Shown: positions 17,768-26,130 of the stretch, piece after piece
Position numbering within the stretch: the stretch's first letter is position 1
Layout: every line of letters starts with the position of its first letter
NCBI RefSeq assembly: GCF_000067205.1
Contig: NC_010170.1
Span: forward strand, 4,836,001 to 4,900,000
Origin: Bordetella petrii
GTDB taxonomy: Bacteria; Pseudomonadota; Gammaproteobacteria; Burkholderiales; Burkholderiaceae_B
Length of the DNA stretch: 64,000 nucleotides
Reading direction: 5' to 3'
The notes under the pieces: generated by a model
The model's database searches: none
What the model was told of the DNA's origin: nothing
The model's input: the letters and a program-made list of their open reading frames with translations, nothing else
Made by a program: the position numbers and the translations under genes

Positions 17768-17953
17768 CGTTCATCCCCTTTTTTCAGGTCGGTACGTAGA
17801 ACCTGAACATGGCATCCGCTATAGCCCCTTCTCATAGTTGATGCTCTGATCTCGTCGATGCATATGCGGCCATTTCCTGCGCTGCAGGGAGCAGATCGTC
17901 CCATGCATCTACGCGTCGCACCACACACTTGTAGATCCTTGTAGGAGATTTAT

Positions 17954-18337
17954 ATGAAACGCATTTCGTGCGCCATTGTCGCAGCAGCTATTTCTTTCGG
18001 TGCGATTGGCATCGTTCATGCTGAGACCAAGACTCGCGCCCAAGTCCGTGCCGAGCTGCAGGAAGCGAAAGCTAAAGGTCTGGTTACGTATGGAGAGCAG
18101 GAATACCCGGCGCCCGCCGTGTACACCAGCGGCAAAACCAGTGAGCAGGTGAAAGATGAACTGCAACAGGCTAGAGCCGCCGGCTTGATCACTGACGGTG
18201 AGCAACAGTACCCGCCGCAAGTTCCCGTCAGCAGCAGCAAGACGCGCTCACAGGTGCTCGCAGAACTGAAGGATGCTAAGGCTGCGGGCCTGGTTTCCTA
18301 TGGCGACTTGGATTACCCGCCTACGCTCACCAACTGA
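17954..18337 (+). CDS. DUF4148 protein with three tandem repeats (copy 3)
   Basis: 127 residues with signal peptide ending VHAE. The mature part is three copies of a ~36-residue unit: TRAQVRAELQEAKAKGLVTY, then TSEQVKDELQQARAAGLITD, then TRSQVLAELKDAKAAGLVSY. Each is followed by G-[ED]-x2-YP-P. Ribosome site GTAGGAG upstream. DUF4148 is normally found once per chain. Periplasmic protein of unknown function; the repeats may act as a small binding scaffold (inference). Confidence 0.82.
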   Translation: MKRISCAIVAAAISFGAIGIVHAETKTRAQVRAELQEAKAKGLVTYGEQEYPAPAVYTSGKTSEQVKDELQQARAAGLITDGEQQYPPQVPVSSSKTRSQVLAELKDAKAAGLVSYGDLDYPPTLTN

Positions 18338-18455
18338 CCCACAACACCTCGGACTCCTGATTGTCCAATTTGCCTTAATGGGCTTAGCAAGCCTCAGGCG
18401 CTGAATCAGCATTCGCGCCTGGCACTCCCCTCCACGCGTTGCATGAAGAGAATGC

Positions 18456-19568
18456 ATGAAGATCCTATACACCAACTTCCATAGGGCTGACGGAGGAGGG
18501 CACACAACATACATCATCTCTTTAGTGAGGGCATTGAAAGAAGCACATGAAATCGTAGTTTCCGCTCCATTGACAAGCCGTCTGCATCAGACGCTACTGT
18601 CGCTCTCCGATGTTAGGGTAGTCAATCATGACTTTCGAGGTGGGTTGCTGAAATGCGTACGCGATGCGCGCCGCTTCAGAGCATTCCTGCGTAGCGAGCG
18701 ATTCGACATCGTTCATGTCAATGGTTCCGCAGACCATCGACTGTGCATGTTGGCGGTCGCAGGAATGGGTGTCGATCGGCCCGCAATTGTCTATACGCAG
18801 CACAACGACAGAGACGTCAATCGATTAGGCACACTCATCCGAGCGCGTTTCGGTACCACGCGCGTGATTTGCGTGTGCGCCCACAGTAGACGAAAACTGG
18901 AACAAAGCCCATTCAACCGATGCGGACTTACTACTGTTTACAACGGCGTCGACGTTGACCGATTCTCCCCCCCGCCCGCCTCTGACGTCAGGCACTATCG
19001 CAAACGCTGGATCGAGCCGCGACGGTCTGGCCGTTTGGTGGTTGGAAGCAATGCCGGCACGGCTGATTACAAGCGTTGGCTCGATATGGTAGAGGGTGCG
19101 GCATTATTGCCGAAGCATCTTCGCGATCAGATTATAATTTTGATCGCCGGCGTACCGCCCTCGGAAGACCAAGTATCCAAAGTCGAACAACTCGGCATGA
19201 TGGACCATGTAATCTTCGTCGGCCTGCTCGACGACGTTCGACCATTCATTGCAACACTGGACGTCGGGTTCGTACTTTCATCGGAGGTCGAGACCATATC
19301 GTTCGCCTGTCGCGAGATGATGGCAATGGGCGTTCCCGTTATCGTCAGTGATTCGGGTGGACTTTCGGAAAACGTGGAACCTTACTGTGATGGCTGGGTG
19401 GTTCCTGCGTGCAATCCGCGTTCCGTTTCACTTGCCATAGCGAGCATCTTGACGAACCGCCAAAGCCTGATTCCCATGCGGCATGCTGCGAGAAAGAAGG
19501 CAGTCTCCGAATTCTCACTTACACGGTTTGTGTCCGACACACAAGATGTATACCTAGCAACAAAGTAG
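18456..19568 (+). CDS. GT-B glycosyltransferase (family 4 type)
   Basis: 370 residues. N-terminal Rossmann half starting MKILYTNFHRADGGGHTTY with the GGG donor/acceptor loop. The C-terminal half has the family 4 layout: GNAG start, VIFVGLLDDVRPFI, and the E-x7-E-like segment SSEVETISFACREMMAMGVPVI that binds the sugar nucleotide. Cytoplasmic, probably adds a sugar to a lipid-linked glycan. It stands apart from but near the glycan cassette at 21711-27154, also inside the metal island. Acceptor unknown. Confidence 0.85.
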   Translation: MKILYTNFHRADGGGHTTYIISLVRALKEAHEIVVSAPLTSRLHQTLLSLSDVRVVNHDFRGGLLKCVRDARRFRAFLRSERFDIVHVNGSADHRLCMLAVAGMGVDRPAIVYTQHNDRDVNRLGTLIRARFGTTRVICVCAHSRRKLEQSPFNRCGLTTVYNGVDVDRFSPPPASDVRHYRKRWIEPRRSGRLVVGSNAGTADYKRWLDMVEGAALLPKHLRDQIIILIAGVPPSEDQVSKVEQLGMMDHVIFVGLLDDVRPFIATLDVGFVLSSEVETISFACREMMAMGVPVIVSDSGGLSENVEPYCDGWVVPACNPRSVSLAIASILTNRQSLIPMRHAARKKAVSEFSLTRFVSDTQDVYLATK

Positions 19569-19942
19569 GAAACTCATTCCATCCAGCACGGGTTGGAACT
19601 TGCTCGCTTATGCGGTGATAGGGAGACCAGCGGCTCAAGATAGCGCTGTTCGACTTTTTTTATAGAAAGTCTTCTGCTTGCGGCAACGTCGTCAGCAATC
19701 GGTCTTGAACTTCTTCAACTAGTGACAAGCCGGTACCGATCCAGACACGCCACACAAACAGTCTCTTGTGATCGTCAGAAATGCGCACGGCTCCCATGTC
19801 CATTCATTGGATCTGTATCGTGTGTTCTTTAGCGCCCTAGCCTAGCTGGATACGGTGGAATCACGCTGGTCGCCACACATCGTCAACGATCACTGCATCA
19901 CACCAAAAGCCGTAGTGTCAGCACGTTGAATTCCGACGATTT

Positions 19943-20240
19943 CAATACAAAAAAGTAATTCCATCGTACGCATTTTGACAGAGAATGTCTCATAAAATTC
20001 CGATGTCAATATGCACTGCTTATCATGTTCCCCGGCATAAGAAACGTTCTACCGACGCAGCCGATGAGTAGCCGCTCTGCCAATGGAGTGCGACAGGGCT
20101 TGCAAGCATTCTAGTAACCTGCCGACAACGCAGCAGCTAGAGTGTGTCACTGCAGTCATACTGAGCGTGACCTCTATCCTCCGCGAAGGGATGAGGTGTT
20201 TCGCACCGCGCATACTGCGTACACAGTATGCGCGGTTTTT
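19943..20240 (+). ncRNA. Candidate small RNA or micro-peptide transcript
   Basis: A copy of the shared operator word (CAATACAAAAAAGTAAT, 19943-19959) is followed 245 bases later by a rho-independent terminator, with no standard gene between. That spacing fits a transcript of about 200-270 nt controlled like the metal genes. It also contains ATG 19985 to TAG 20071, a 28-residue frame (MSHKIPMSICTAYHV, then basic), without a good ribosome site. RNA or peptide cannot be decided from sequence. Confidence 0.4.
20205..20240 (+). terminator. Strong rho-independent terminator
   Basis: Perfect 13-bp stem ACCGCGCATACTG / CAGTATGCGCGGT with a 6-base loop, followed by five T. Oriented for + strand transcription. 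No ordinary gene lies directly upstream. Confidence 0.85.
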
Positions 20241-20500
20241 CTTCGCACATGCATGGTGAATCCTATTGAAAGTACGCACGAACGTTCTTCTTGACAGTGT
20301 CACGGATTATCTCTTCGCGCTTCTCAACGGCTGCGTGAACCAAGCTTCCAGGCCTGCAGATTGCAGACTAAAACGTAATCTCGTTGTTGGCATTTAGCAA
20401 GGGTCGATCCAATAGAATTTGTTGTACAGCTATTTGATTTTTGAAAGACATCTTGCCGCGCTTAAATGCTCTGCTTGAGTCGGAACGTAAGGAGTTTCTC

Positions 20501-20797
20501 GTGAAGAATTTTTTGAAGTATCTACCCCTGGGACTGGCGTTGATTTCTATGCAATCGGCCATCGCAGGTTCAGCATCGACGTCGGAGAAATCCGCATTCG
20601 CACAAGATGCAGAACTCTCCCGTGCAGAGGTGCAGGCCGATTTGGCTATCTGGAAGCGAGCTGGCATGGACAAGTTCTGGCGAGGGAATCAGACTCCAAA
20701 CACATTCAGCCGGGAATACCGAATGGCTCAGGCCGAATATCAACGGATGCGAAATGGCACGGAGTATCAGCAGGAACTACAACGTCGGACACAATGA
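20501..20797 (+). CDS. DUF4148-family small secreted protein (copy 4)
   Basis: 98 residues from GTG 20501, chosen because AAGGAG stands seven bases upstream and a signal peptide (NFLKYLPLGLALISMQSAIA) starts there. The frame goes back to 20441. Core LSRAEVQADLAIWKRAGMDKFW, then SREYRMAQAEYQRMRNG. It is close to copy 5 (38795): most core positions agree. Unknown function, periplasmic. Confidence 0.82.
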   Translation: MKNFLKYLPLGLALISMQSAIAGSASTSEKSAFAQDAELSRAEVQADLAIWKRAGMDKFWRGNQTPNTFSREYRMAQAEYQRMRNGTEYQQELQRRTQ

Positions 20798-20954
20798 GGC
20801 TCCTACCGCGCTTGATACGAACTGCCTTTCGCAGACTGAGTATCTCGCAATTGCATGCCACTTCGGTGGCATATTTTTTTGCTAGCTGTTGTCGCCAGCA
20901 CAGGGAGCATTACAATCTTTCTTCCTTTCCGTTAACTTTCTCAACTTCATTCGA

Positions 20955-21566
20955 ATGAGCGCCTCGACTGAACAGCCATCAACCGACGAGCGTCGAACGT
21001 TATGGATCGTGCTGATTCTCAACGCAGCTATTGCGGCGGCGTTTTTCATAAGCGGGGTAACCGCGGATTCAAGTGCGTTGATTGCGAACGGTGTCGACAA
21101 CCTTTCTGACACAGCCGTCTACGCTCTCGGGCTGATAGCGTTGAGCCGCGGGAGCTTGTGGAAGCAGCGCGCGGCGATGGCATCGGGCGTGATGTTACTT
21201 GTTTTTGCTGTAGGGATATTGCTGGATGTGGGACGCCGCTATTTTCAGGGTAGCGAGCCAATCGGGCCGACAATGATGATCATGTCGCTTGTTGGCGGAG
21301 GAGTCAATTTCTATTGCTTGCGTCTTCTGCATCGGCTGGAGAATCCTGATGTCAATTTGCGAGCGGCAACGACATTCAGCCTTAACGATTTTATATCTAA
21401 TGGTGGAATTTTGTTGTCTGGCGTACTGGTCTTTTGGCTGAACAGCAACTGGCCTGATCTTCTAGTTGGGCTGGCGACAACGTTAATCGCCATCAAGGGT
21501 GGCGTTGACATATTGCGCGATGTCAAAACAGATATCCGAAGGAATAATGGCTATGGCACGAAATAA
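20955..21566 (+). CDS. CDF-like cation transporter, membrane domain only
   Basis: 203 residues from ATG 20955 (the frame starts at 20889). Five or six helices in the cation diffusion facilitator pattern. TM2 keeps the D-x3-D metal pair (GVDNLSD). In TM5 the partner is F-x3-D (FSLNDFISNG), where Zn transporters have H/D-x3-D. The cytoplasmic C-terminal metal-sensing domain of standard CDF proteins (~300 residues) is missing. Probable proton-coupled export of a divalent metal; the changed TM5 residue suggests a different ion or altered function. Confidence 0.75.
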   Translation: MSASTEQPSTDERRTLWIVLILNAAIAAAFFISGVTADSSALIANGVDNLSDTAVYALGLIALSRGSLWKQRAAMASGVMLLVFAVGILLDVGRRYFQGSEPIGPTMMIMSLVGGGVNFYCLRLLHRLENPDVNLRAATTFSLNDFISNGGILLSGVLVFWLNSNWPDLLVGLATTLIAIKGGVDILRDVKTDIRRNNGYGTK

Positions 21567-21710
21567 TATCAAGATATTCGGTGACAGATATCACCGACGA
21601 TTTAGATACCGTGCGCCACTGTACTCCGCCATGACGAATCTAACGATCTCGAGAGAGTAGATAACAAGAACCCCGTAGGCAGAAGAATGGGGTCCATAGA
21701 CTCAGCTCCA

Positions 21711-22345
21711 TTAACGAATCGGCCGCTTTGCTATTCTCACCCCGCTCAAACGCATCCAGTCGCCCAGTTCCGGACGTGCCAATACCTCATACTCGGCCAG
21801 GCGTTGGGCTGCCGACATATCGTCCGCAATCGGTAAGCCAGGATGGCAAATCAAAAGATCGCCATCTCGCGCATTGTTCAACCAATGATGCAATAGCCTA
21901 GCATAACGACGTTCGCCTCCTTGAAATCTGTAGATTCCAAGCATACGCCGATTGATAGGCCAACCTTCGCATCGAGCGGCCCGCGCCACCTCGTCCGCGC
22001 CCAGAGCTCCAATTAAGTGGGCTTTGGCGGAATCGAGAATAGGGATTCCCGTCAACAGTCCGGGAGCGGTATATCGCAGCCAGGGCTTCCGGCGCCCACG
22101 GTAGCGTTCGCGCAATATGCAAAGCAATCGTGGTAGGACGCCGGGCAACTGATGAACATGTTGATGGCCATCGATATAGTCTGGAGGCCGTCCCAGTGTC
22201 TTCTCAAAAGTATCAAATTGACGCAGGAGCTGGTTGTCGACCCATGCTCTCTCAAGACGACCAGAATAGACACGGCCTATAAGTGTGCGTAGTGCCAATA
22301 CGTTCGGTTGACTCGTTCCTCCAAATGCTCCCCCGCTGTCAGAAT
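21711..22345 (-). pseudogene. YdjC/ChbG-type deacetylase, 3' part (cut by IS)
   Basis: Family of metal-dependent deacetylases of N-acetylated sugars. This part carries the metal-binding DGHQHVHQLP motif and the C-terminal active-site region (LLICHPGLP), and ends normally. The first ~75 residues lie on the far side of the IS at 23972-24170. Leaving out 22346-23971 gives an open frame across the joint (RLSR-H-SDSGGAFGG). Likely non-functional now. It belonged to the surrounding glycan cassette. Confidence 0.82.
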
Positions 22346-22404
22346 AGTTGGAACCTCAGTTGCTGTTAGAGTCCCAAACCATTGGGGGCAAAGAGAAGGT
22401 TCCG

Positions 22405-22896
22405 ATGAAGTATTCCGCAGAACGCCGGGAAGCCATCCTGAAGAAGTTACTGGCCCCGCACAACCGCACGGTCTCCGACCTGGCACGCGAAGAAGGCATT
22501 TCCGAGGCCACGATCTATAACTGGCGCAAACAGGCCCGCGGCCAGGGCCGTTTGTTGCCAGACCAGGCGTCGGACAGCGAGGGCTGGAGCTCGCAGGACA
22601 AGTTCAACGCCGTGCTGGAAAGCGCTGCGCTGTCCGAAGTGGAGCTGGCCGAGTACTGCCGGCGCCGGGGACTGTATGCCGAGCAGTTGCGCCGCTGGCG
22701 AACGAGTTGCGAGCAGGCCAACGCGCAGAGCCAGAGCGCCGCCCGGCAGGAGGCCGACGCGCTCAAGGCTGAACGTCGCCGCACGCGCGATTTGGAGCGC
22801 GAGCTGCGCCGCAAGAACGCCGCGCTGGCTGAGACGGCAGCATTGCTGACCTTGCGAAAAAAAGCCCGGGCGATCTGGGGGGACGAGGAAGAATGA
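22405..22896 (+). CDS. Transposase subunit, helix-turn-helix (OrfA)
   Basis: 163 residues from ATG 22405 (ribosome site AGAGAAGG). HTH: SDLAREEGISEATIYNWRKQ; a second HTH-like part ELAEYCRRRGLYAEQLRRW; then a long charged coiled coil (ERRRTRDLERELRRKNAAL). DNA-end recognition subunit. Overlaps the integrase-domain gene by 4 bases rather than using a clear slippery run. Confidence 0.88.
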   Translation: MKYSAERREAILKKLLAPHNRTVSDLAREEGISEATIYNWRKQARGQGRLLPDQASDSEGWSSQDKFNAVLESAALSEVELAEYCRRRGLYAEQLRRWRTSCEQANAQSQSAARQEADALKAERRRTRDLERELRRKNAALAETAALLTLRKKARAIWGDEEE

Positions 22897-23957
22897 CCAA
22901 TGCCCAGGATCGCCGTCAAGCTGTAGCGTTGGTCGATGAGGCTCGCCAGGCCGGTGCACGCTTGCAGAGCGCATGCATCGAACTCGGTATCGGCTTGAAC
23001 ACTTATCGTCGCTGGGCGACGGGCGATGAGGACAGACGCCCGCACGCCATACATGCCACGCCATCGCATGCACTGACAGACGCCGAGCGCCAGGCCGTGC
23101 TGCAGGCCTGCCACCGTCCCGAGTTCGCCAGCCTGCCGCCGGCGCAGATCGTGGTACGGCTGCTCGATGAAGAGGGCCGGTACCTGGCGTCGGAGTCGAC
23201 CTTCTATCGCGTGCTGCGCCAAGCCGATGAGCAGCACCGCCGTGGCCGGGCGCGCGCGCCACGTCACGCTGGAGCACCACGGCGCCACTGTGCCGACGCA
23301 CCCAACCAGCTCTGGAGCTGGGACGTCACGTACCTGCATACGCGTATCCGCGGCCGGTTCTATTACCTGTATCTGATCCTGGACATCTACAGCCGGAAAA
23401 TCGTCGGGGCCGAGGTGTTTGAATCGGAGAACATGGCCAACAGTGCCACCATCATCCAGCGCGCCGTGCTGCGCGAGCAGTGTCAGCACCGACCCCTGGT
23501 ATTGCATGCCGATAATGGTAGCGCCATGAAAGGCTCGACCTTGCAGGTCACGCTCGAGAAGCTGGGCATTACCGCCTCGCACAGCCGACCCCAGGTATCC
23601 AACGACAACGCGTATTCCGAGGCCCTGTTCCGCACCTGCAAGTACCGGCCCGGTTACCCGATCGACGGCTTTGCAAGCGTGCAGGCCGCACGCCTGTGGG
23701 TGCATCAGTTCATCCACTGGTACAACCATGAGCATCGCCACAGCGCCATTCGCTACTTGGCTCCGGCGCAGCGTCATGCGGGCCTGGATGCCCCCATTCT
23801 GCAAGCCCGACAGCGCCTGTACCAACAAGCCAGGCAACGCCACCCAGCACGATGGTCGGGAAAACTACGCAACTGGCAGCCCATCGGCAGCGTCTGGCTC
23901 AACCCCGAGCCGGATCAACATGAGCAAGACACCGATCCAGTATTAGAGGCCGCATGA
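22893..23957 (+). CDS. Transposase subunit, DDE integrase domain (OrfB)
   Basis: 354 residues. N-terminal HTH region (ACIELGIGLNTYRRW), then the rve core: D in WSWDVTYLHT, D in LHADNGSAMKG, E in NAYSEALFRTCKYRP. Full length without internal stops. Coupled to OrfA by ATGA. Confidence 0.9.
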   Translation: MTNAQDRRQAVALVDEARQAGARLQSACIELGIGLNTYRRWATGDEDRRPHAIHATPSHALTDAERQAVLQACHRPEFASLPPAQIVVRLLDEEGRYLASESTFYRVLRQADEQHRRGRARAPRHAGAPRRHCADAPNQLWSWDVTYLHTRIRGRFYYLYLILDIYSRKIVGAEVFESENMANSATIIQRAVLREQCQHRPLVLHADNGSAMKGSTLQVTLEKLGITASHSRPQVSNDNAYSEALFRTCKYRPGYPIDGFASVQAARLWVHQFIHWYNHEHRHSAIRYLAPAQRHAGLDAPILQARQRLYQQARQRHPARWSGKLRNWQPIGSVWLNPEPDQHEQDTDPVLEAA

Positions 23958-23971
23958 ATCAGGTTCCAACT

Positions 23972-24170
23972 GCCTTGACAGACGCCGTGCTGCGGTGAGA
24001 TTCAGATGAAGGCCAACATCAAGATCAGCATCATTCAGCCGTCGCCCATTGACGACAAACGTGGGCCCGTGTACCAAGCAGCTAATTGCGCTGAGACGAT
24101 CTAGTTTTATTAGTTGAAGTATGCCTGCATCAATACCAGAACTCATGCCGAAGTCGTCGCCGCAAAACAC
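23972..24170 (-). pseudogene. YdjC/ChbG-type deacetylase, 5' part (cut by IS)
   Basis: N-terminal part with the catalytic/metal motif FCGDDFGMSSGID and GLHLNLTAARRLS, then the IS. The start is probably GTG 24170; the frame is open to 24410 but that upstream part would overlap the divergent gtrA start and has no similarity to the family. See 21711-22345 for the remainder. Confidence 0.78.
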
Positions 24171-24221
24171 AACACGCTTCCAACATCGTTCTTCACCTTG
24201 CTCAGCACTAACGAGGCGGCC

Positions 24222-24617
24222 ATGAAGCTCTTGATGATGGAAGCACGCTGGTTCGTTTTGGTGGGCGTCGGAGCTACCACGACACATTGGTTGGCCGTGG
24301 TGATGTGCGTTGAGTGGTTGTGCATACGCCCGTTGGTTGCGAACATCGCCGGATGGTTCATCGCATTCATAGTGTCTTTTATGGGACATTATTTGCTCAC
24401 TTTTCGCCATTTAAGCGCGCGTTGGACGATAGCGCTACGACGCTTCTTTCTCGTATCGACATGCGGATTTTTGTTCAACGAGGTTGTGTACGCCTGGCTG
24501 CTGAGCAATACGAGGCAAAGCTACGAGCTTATGCTCGGTTTGGTTCTCTTAGGCTTGGCTTTCGCCACATTCCTCGCTAGCCGGTTGTGGGCATTTAGAT
24601 GTCGCTCTGGCGGTTGA
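24222..24617 (+). CDS. gtrA: GtrA-family membrane flippase
   Basis: 131 residues from ATG 24222 (upstream frame to 24114 ignored because it overlaps the deacetylase gene). Four membrane helices in the GtrA pattern: FVLVGVGATTTHW, GWFIAFIVSFMGHYLLTF, FFLVSTCGFLFNEVVY and a last helix ending ASRLWAFR. GtrA proteins move undecaprenyl-phosphate-linked sugars across the inner membrane. Partners would be the GtrB-like (26117) and ArnT-like (24673) genes. Confidence 0.85.
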   Translation: MKLLMMEARWFVLVGVGATTTHWLAVVMCVEWLCIRPLVANIAGWFIAFIVSFMGHYLLTFRHLSARWTIALRRFFLVSTCGFLFNEVVYAWLLSNTRQSYELMLGLVLLGLAFATFLASRLWAFRCRSGG

Positions 24618-24672
24618 CCCTCACTCCTACTGTATCCCTCGTCTCTGTGCACCGACACCCGAGCAAACGACT

Positions 24673-26130
24673 TTATCGACTGGCTGTTTTACGCAGCTCA
24701 TAGAGGACAAAGCGCCGACTGGAATATCGAGATTTTGCAACAACTCCAGGTGAGGCCAGTAGCGGCCAGGATTTATCACGGGAAACTGCCACCCACAACC
24801 GACCGGATGGGCTAAATGGCGGCAAAGTGGATGCTTGCCAGGGAAGCAATTTCGCTTTGCCTTGCGAGTAATATCGCGCAGAGAAAGGTCTCGAGCCTAC
24901 AAAATAGAGCGTGTCGCCGGGCTGCTGCAGCTTCTCAACCATTGCGACGAGGCCCTTCTCTGTCTTGAAGCGTGGTTCGTCGAGAATACCTAGTGTGCCG
25001 ATCACAACAGCAGCGATGGGGACAAGCAGCGACGCTGCGAATACGAAAGAGTTCGCAAGTCTCTGGTTCCGGGTCAGTTCTACACTTGAGAGCCAACAGC
25101 CAAGGCCTAGAGCCAGCGGCGGCAGGCTTGGCAAGACATATGTCCATAAGATGTTGCCGGAAAAAGTAAAAAGGACCGGGGCTACTAATGCCCACGACAC
25201 TAGTAGCTTGACTATGGGTTCACGTAGAGCGGCTTGAGCAGCCTGGCGTAGACTGGATTTCAGTGGCAGCACCAGTAGGCCGGTCACGAGCAACAGACTC
25301 CACGGTGCTGAAGCCGCAATCCAATCTAACCAAATTGCTCCCCATGCGCGAGCGTGGGCGGTGCCGTATCGATCACCTGCCCAACCCGCGTCGACGAAGC
25401 GAAGGAAATGCTCGCCCACGAGGAAGTACTTCAGAAATCCAGGCGTCTTGAGTTCTGCGATGACATACCATGGCAGTGAAATAGCGAGCATCAATGCAAG
25501 CCCTACCGACCACGGTAGAGCCTTTAATGCCTTTCGGCCTTCACGCGCCCATAACGCCCAAGCCAAACTCGCGCCTCCAATCAATACCAGAGCAAGCGGG
25601 CCTTTGGCCAACAGACCGATCGAAAGACCAATGAAGAATCCATAGCGCCAGAATGCAGTGGGGCAAAAGGGAGCCACCATTAGTGCAAGCATCGATAGTG
25701 TCACGCCCAAAGTGAGAAACGGGTCCGTGAGAACGGCGCCGGCGCTCACAAATGGCAGAAGCATCGCAGCCAGCATTAGCACAGCCCATCGCGCCTGCTG
25801 CAAGCCGAAGACTCTTCGTGCAGCCACATAGACGAGGCGCGCAACCAGTAGCATGACTAGCAAGGACGGTAGGCGTACCGCGAACTCGCTCAATCCGAGT
25901 AATTTGATGCTCAGGGCCTGAGCCCAAAAGGCTAGAGGAGGTTTTCCCCAAAAGGGCTCCCCCGGTTCAAACCAGGGGGTGACCCAGTCTCCCGAGACGG
26001 CCATTATCCTCGCAATCTCTGCATAGCGCGGCTCTGACGTGTCAATCAGTGGAAGCGTTGCCATGGCAAACAAACGGACCCCCAATACAACCACGACGGC
26101 AATTAAGAGAGACTTACTACTTATTCTCAC
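24673..26130 (-). CDS. ArnT-like GT-C glycosyltransferase (PMT_2 type)
   Basis: 485 residues from GTG 26130, which has GGAG eight bases upstream and overlaps the previous gene by 14 bases; the frame could start at 26196. N-terminal helix, then DTSEPRYAEIARIM with the D-x-x-E-x-R segment typical of ArnT-type enzymes in the first periplasmic loop, about ten further helices, and a soluble C-terminal domain. It would transfer a sugar from an undecaprenyl carrier to lipid A or O-antigen in the periplasm. Which sugar is unknown. Confidence 0.85.
   Translation of the reverse strand: MRISSKSLLIAVVVVLGVRLFAMATLPLIDTSEPRYAEIARIMAVSGDWVTPWFEPGEPFWGKPPLAFWAQALSIKLLGLSEFAVRLPSLLVMLLVARLVYVAARRVFGLQQARWAVLMLAAMLLPFVSAGAVLTDPFLTLGVTLSMLALMVAPFCPTAFWRYGFFIGLSIGLLAKGPLALVLIGGASLAWALWAREGRKALKALPWSVGLALMLAISLPWYVIAELKTPGFLKYFLVGEHFLRFVDAGWAGDRYGTAHARAWGAIWLDWIAASAPWSLLLVTGLLVLPLKSSLRQAAQAALREPIVKLLVSWALVAPVLFTFSGNILWTYVLPSLPPLALGLGCWLSSVELTRNQRLANSFVFAASLLVPIAAVVIGTLGILDEPRFKTEKGLVAMVEKLQQPGDTLYFVGSRPFSARYYSQGKAKLLPWQASTLPPFSPSGRLWVAVSRDKSWPLLASPGVVAKSRYSSRRFVLYELRKTASR

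Larger units (their letters stand above)
19569..20500. other. Long gene-poor region with candidate metal-induced small transcript
   Basis: 932 bases without a convincing gene of normal size. It holds an AAAAAGTAAT word (19943-19959), a possible 28-codon ORF (19985-20071) and a strong terminator (20205-20240). The rest, 19569-19940 and 20241-20500, shows no recognisable feature except the ribosome site of the next gene. Confidence 0.5.
22346..23971 (+). mobile_element. IS3-superfamily element inserted in the deacetylase gene
   Basis: About 1626 bp. Ends share an inverted repeat AGTTGGAACCT (22346-22356) / AGGTTCCAACT (23961-23971). Two frames overlap by ATGA. No matching target duplication could be read next to these ends, so the exact boundaries may differ by a few bases, or the flanks have changed. 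Confidence 0.8.

Noticed and set aside
20049..20303. 84-codon - strand frame across the terminator
   Set aside because: It runs through a perfect terminator stem and has no known features.
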